A DNA stretch of 44,146 bases. Origin: an uncultured Verrucomicrobiae bacterium. Its GTDB lineage: Bacteria > Verrucomicrobiota > Verrucomicrobiia > Verrucomicrobiales > Akkermansiaceae. Positions within the stretch are counted from its first letter, which is position 1; the number at the start of each line of letters is the position of its first letter. Below, piece by piece: positions 41,461 to 44,146 of this stretch. The stretch lies in the NCBI GenBank assembly GCA_937957985.1, contig CALGOH010000138.1:1-44146 (forward strand), written 5' to 3'. Position numbers and translations under genes: made by a program. The notes beneath the pieces were generated by a model, which was not told the origin of the DNA, did not search any database, and saw nothing but the letters and a program-made list of their open reading frames with translations.

Positions 41461-42138
41461 GTGAAGATCCTCCTTTCCTGCCTGCTCCTGCTGCTGCCCC
41501 TCGCCGCCGAGGAAAGTGTGCGCCCGGGCATCAACGAGAAATTCCTCGATCCGGAACTCAAGGTCGATGACTGGCTCCAGCGCTTCGAGGTCGAGAGCCG
41601 CGAGGTGTTCCACGCGCGCAAGGCGGTGCTTGAAGCCTGCCAGGTGGAGCCCGGCATGCGGGTGGCCGACATCGGCGCGGGGACCGGGCTCTACACCCGG
41701 CTCTTCGCCGAAGCCGTGGGAACGGAAGGCTGGGTCTACGCGGTCGAGATCAACGGCAACTTCCTCAAGCACATCCAGGCCCGAGCCAGGCAGGAGGGAC
41801 AGCGGAACATCACCACCGTGTTGTGTCCCGAGGACTCGGTCGGCCTGCCGCCGGAATCGATCGACCTCGCGTTCCTCTGCGACGTGTATCATCACTTCGA
41901 ATATCCCAAGTCGTCGATGGAATCGCTGGTGCGCGCGCTCCGGCCGGGTGGCCGGGTGATCGTCATCGACTTCATCCGCATCGAGGGAAAATCGAGCGAC
42001 TGGGTGATGGGTCACGTGCGGGCCGGCGAGGAGGTTTTCCGCAAGGAGATCGAGGACGCCGGGCTTCGTTTCGATGCGAAGCTGGACGTGCCCGGTCTCG
42101 AGGAGAACTACTGCCTGCGCTTCGTGAAGCCCGAGTGA
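41461..42138 (+). CDS. Exported class I SAM methyltransferase (COG4798-like)
   Basis: The product is 225 aa from GTG 41461, with a signal-like start MKILLSCLLLLLPLAAEE; ATG 41437 or 41422 would add a short leader before the same helix. The methyltransferase core is clear: MRVADIGAGTGLYTRLFAEA (SAM loop), VYAVEING, the post-I Asp/Glu region, DLAFLCDVYHHFEYP (motif IV) and ALRPGGRVIVIDFI (motif V). A signal peptide on a SAM-dependent enzyme is odd, because SAM is not expected outside the cytoplasm, but it is known in the COG4798-type group. It starts 38 bases after the GT2 fusion and may be co-transcribed. Substrate unknown. Confidence 0.8.
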   Translation: MKILLSCLLLLLPLAAEESVRPGINEKFLDPELKVDDWLQRFEVESREVFHARKAVLEACQVEPGMRVADIGAGTGLYTRLFAEAVGTEGWVYAVEINGNFLKHIQARARQEGQRNITTVLCPEDSVGLPPESIDLAFLCDVYHHFEYPKSSMESLVRALRPGGRVIVIDFIRIEGKSSDWVMGHVRAGEEVFRKEIEDAGLRFDAKLDVPGLEENYCLRFVKPE

Positions 42139-42250
42139 TCATCGTGGCTGCGGCGGCCCGCGGCAGGCCGTGCTTGCGGCGGCCCGCCGCCCGGCAAGGC
42201 AACGCACGGGGTCACGTCGATCCAGCATTTGCGCTTGCCCGGCGAAGAAT

Positions 42251-42273
42251 GCCGGTTTCATAACCGGCGCTCC
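42251..42273 (+). repeat. GCCGRT hairpin element, copy 3
   Basis: GCCGGT (42251-42256), loop TTCATA, ACCGGC (42263-42268), then GCTCC (42269-42273), seven bases before the queA start. Relative to copies 1 and 2, A-to-G in one arm is matched by T-to-C in the other, so the stem is preserved. Confidence 0.6.
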
Positions 42274-42279
42274 GCGGCA

Positions 42280-43281
42280 ATGGCTCTCAAGACTTCCGAC
42301 TTCCACTACGACCTGCCGGAGGAGCTGATCGCCTCGCGGCCGCTGGCCGAGCGCTCGGCCTCGCGGATGCTCGTGCTGCATCGCGACACGGGCGGGATCG
42401 AGCACCGGATGTTCCGCGACCTGCCCGGGTATCTGAAAGCGGACGACCTGCTCGTGCTCAACGACACCAAGGTCATCCCCGCGCGGGTCTTCTCCGACGA
42501 CGGAAGGATCGAGCTGTTGTGCCTCGACCGGCTTTCCCCGACCGATTGGCGCTGCCTCGTGAAACCCGGCAGGAAGATGAAACCGGGCCGCGAGGTGGTG
42601 GTCGGCGGAACGACGGGGACCGTCACGGAAGTCTTCGACAACGGCGACCGGCTGGTGCGCTGGGCGGCACCGGTGGACCTCGATGCCCACGGACACCTCG
42701 CGCTGCCGCACTACATGGGCCGCGGCGACGAGGAGGCCGACCGCGACCGCTACCAGACCGTCTACGCCCGCGAGGAGGGCGCCATCGCCGCACCGACCGC
42801 CGGACTGCATTTCACGCCGGAAATGCTGGCCACCCTCGATCACGCGTTCCTCACGCTTCACGTCGGCGTCGGGACCTTCCGGCCGGTCACCGCCGAGCGC
42901 CCGGAGGACCACGTGATGCATTCCGAGCGCTACCTTCTAACAGAATCCACGGCGCGGCGGATCAATGCCGCCGGGAGGGTGGTGGCGGTGGGCACGACGG
43001 TCACCCGGGTGCTCGAGCACCTGGGAGGATCGCGGATTGCGGATTGCGGATTGCGGATTGAGGAGGCCGTCCACCGGGGAGAAACGGACATCTTCATCTA
43101 TCCGCCGCATGAGTTCCGTGTGGTCGATGCCTTGCTGACGAATTTCCACCTGCCGGAAAGCACGCTGATCATGCTGGTAAGCGCGCTGGCCGGGCGCGAG
43201 GCGGTGCTCGCGGCCTACCGCGAGGCGGTGCGCGAGCGCTACCGCTTCTACAGCTACGGCGACTGCATGCTGGTGGTGTAG
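42280..43281 (+). CDS. queA: S-adenosylmethionine:tRNA ribosyltransferase-isomerase QueA
   Basis: QueA transfers and isomerises the ribosyl part of SAM onto 7-aminomethyl-7-deazaguanine in tRNA, giving epoxyqueuosine. The 333-aa product shows FHYDLPEELIASRPL, DDLLVLNDTKVIPAR, IAAPTAGLHFTPEML, LHVGVGTFRPV, DHVMHSERY and DALLTNFHLPESTLIMLVSA, all QueA motifs in order. Between about residues 248 and 265 (GGSRIADCGLRIEEAVHRGE) the usual linker is replaced by a segment encoded by four GCGGATT repeats. Hairpin copy 3 occupies the leader, and no Shine-Dalgarno site is seen. The TAG stop is part of a palindromic TAGGAGG element. Confidence 0.95.
   Translation: MALKTSDFHYDLPEELIASRPLAERSASRMLVLHRDTGGIEHRMFRDLPGYLKADDLLVLNDTKVIPARVFSDDGRIELLCLDRLSPTDWRCLVKPGRKMKPGREVVVGGTTGTVTEVFDNGDRLVRWAAPVDLDAHGHLALPHYMGRGDEEADRDRYQTVYAREEGAIAAPTAGLHFTPEMLATLDHAFLTLHVGVGTFRPVTAERPEDHVMHSERYLLTESTARRINAAGRVVAVGTTVTRVLEHLGGSRIADCGLRIEEAVHRGETDIFIYPPHEFRVVDALLTNFHLPESTLIMLVSALAGREAVLAAYREAVRERYRFYSYGDCMLVV
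43032..43059 (+). repeat. Four tandem GCGGATT heptamers inside queA
   Basis: Units start at 43032, 43039, 43046 and 43053 and are identical. Because seven is not a multiple of three, gain or loss of one unit would shift the queA frame. Confidence 0.85.
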
Positions 43282-43346
43282 GAGGAGCGGCACCCCCGCC
43301 GCTCGAACCAGCCCGCTCCGCCGTGGCCCGGGGGCGGGCCACCTCC
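43279..43346. terminator. TAGGAGG...CCTCC element after queA
   Basis: The element begins with the queA stop codon (TAGGAGG, 43279-43285) and ends in CCTCC (43342-43346). It contains the hairpins GAGCGGC / GCCGCTC and GTGGCCC / GGGCCAC. It is related in plan to the element at 34574-34621. Confidence 0.5.
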
Positions 43347-43525
43347 AAAACCCCTTGCACCGCCCGGGCGCCGCGTGTTCACTCCGCCCGCTGTCAGGGG
43401 CCGTGGAGGTTCGGCAGGTGAATCCCGCCAGGCCTTGATCGGAGCAACGGTAACTTGTCCGGATTTGCCGCGGTTCCCTGGCAGCACCCCTCTCTCCCTG
43501 TCTTCCGGACCCGCCGGAAAACTCC

Positions 43526-44146
43526 TCAGCGGGCCGGACCCAGGGCGGTCACGTCCACGCTCTCCTCGCCGGTGTAGCGGTAGTGGCCGATCACCTTGAA
43601 GTTGAACAGGCAGTCCTCCCACACCGGACCTTCTCCGATGTTGTGGACGACCCAAGGCTCGGAGCGGTTCTCACCCGGGCCGGGGACCACGATCCCGATG
43701 TGGCTGCGTCCGCCGGCGAGACGCCAGGTCACGACATCGCCCGGCTTGTAGTCGGCGACGTCGCGGCTCGCTTCGTCGCCCTCGGGTCCGGTGACGAGCA
43801 ACTCGGCACCCGCGCGGCGGAAGAAACGCTGCAGGTTCGCGGTCAGGCGGTGATCGATGTTCGCGTCGGCCGACTTGCGCCCGAAGATCTGCGGGTACTC
43901 GGAAAAGTTCCTAGCCATGTCCTCGTGGACCCGCTTCTGCAGATCGACGCCCAGCGCGCGGTAGGACCGGACCACCAGATCCTCGGCCCGACCCTTGCCG
44001 GTCGGAATGTCCCCGTTCGGATAGGGGATCTTGTAATAGGCATCCTCGTAGGTGACCGAGGACTGGGTGAGCTGAAGCGCGGCGGCGGCGAGCCGGTCCC
44101 CGATCTAGGTCGAGGGCTGGAGTTCGGCGATGAGCGCGTAGGCACG
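43526..44146 (-). pseudogene. DUF1287 protein with in-frame stop, partial at window edge
   Basis: The minus-strand frame encodes SSVTYEDAYYKIPYPNGDIP, then RSYRALGVDLQKRVHEDMAR, ANIDHRLTANLQRFFRR, KPGDVVTWRLAGGRSHIGIV, VVHNIGEGPVWED and GHYRY, which is the DUF1287 (NlpC/P60-related) family. Two oddities appear. A TAG at 44107-44105 interrupts the frame after ELQPST; a single C-to-T change from CAG would explain it. The family motif GVCTDVVIRA reads GRAEDLVVRS here, so the expected active-site Cys is absent. No normal start codon lies between the stop and the YEDAYYKIPYPNGD motif; the first is GTG 43975, which would delete that motif. It may be a decaying gene, a Cys-less homologue, or hold a sequencing error. 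Confidence 0.7.

Overview
The window is a GC-rich, gene-dense bacterial chromosome segment, most probably from the phylum Verrucomicrobiota (inference). The signs are a PEP-CTERM secreted protein, DUF5703 and DUF6288 enzymes, SHD1-type domains, a HzsA-like PD40/multiheme cytochrome, many secreted glycan-active enzymes and mostly absent Shine-Dalgarno sites. No rRNA, prophage, intact insertion sequence or CRISPR array was seen. There is one tRNA gene, tRNA-Pro(GGG).

Layout. Positions 1-2950 look accessory: a truncated unknown gene, an orphan Vsr mismatch endonuclease, a 790-bp non-coding stretch with helically phased TGCAA motifs, a DUF3800 protein and a gene relic. Positions 2950-6250 hold small secreted proteins (PEP-CTERM, lipoprotein, unknown), an SDR oxidoreductase and the remains of a cupin gene. 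Positions 6450-6570 carry tRNA-Pro and a strong terminator. Positions 6686-17703 form a secreted-enzyme block: a HzsA-like triheme protein, a clan GH-A glycosidase, a GH120-like beta-xylosidase, a DUF5703 glycosidase-like protein, a DUF6288/PDZ/HEAT protein and a coiled-coil lipoprotein. Positions 17716-18187 are a palindrome mosaic. Positions 18214-28112 mix oxidoreductases, a kinase fusion, a C39-like protease, a secreted EEP nuclease/phosphatase-like protein, an SGNH esterase, a VapBC module, a GH29 fucosidase-like protein and a SHD1-hydrolase. Positions 28503-28904 hold a very small operon (32-aa membrane peptide plus DUF4250) behind two TGTGAC palindromes.

A five-gene minus-strand operon at 28947-33607 (TIGR03943 protein, His-rich permease, HTTM-DCC fusion, unknown protein, sterol-desaturase-like protein) is divergent from a LysR regulator. 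It is followed by queG-aroK, a PH-domain protein, gdh with an enoyl-reductase-like gene and a small membrane protein, a glycosidase-glycosyltransferase fusion, an exported methyltransferase, queA with a heptanucleotide repeat inside it, and a DUF1287 gene with an in-frame stop at the window edge.

How genes work together. The beta-xylosidase, GH-A, DUF5703, esterase and fucosidase genes suggest secreted degradation of decorated plant or algal polysaccharide. queG and queA both serve queuosine synthesis but are not adjacent. Several genes carry a TAGNNT hexamer 6-10 nt before the start codon instead of a ribosome binding site, which suggests leaderless or very short-leader mRNAs. At least four families of short palindromic elements sit between genes and in places supply stop codons or C-terminal tails.
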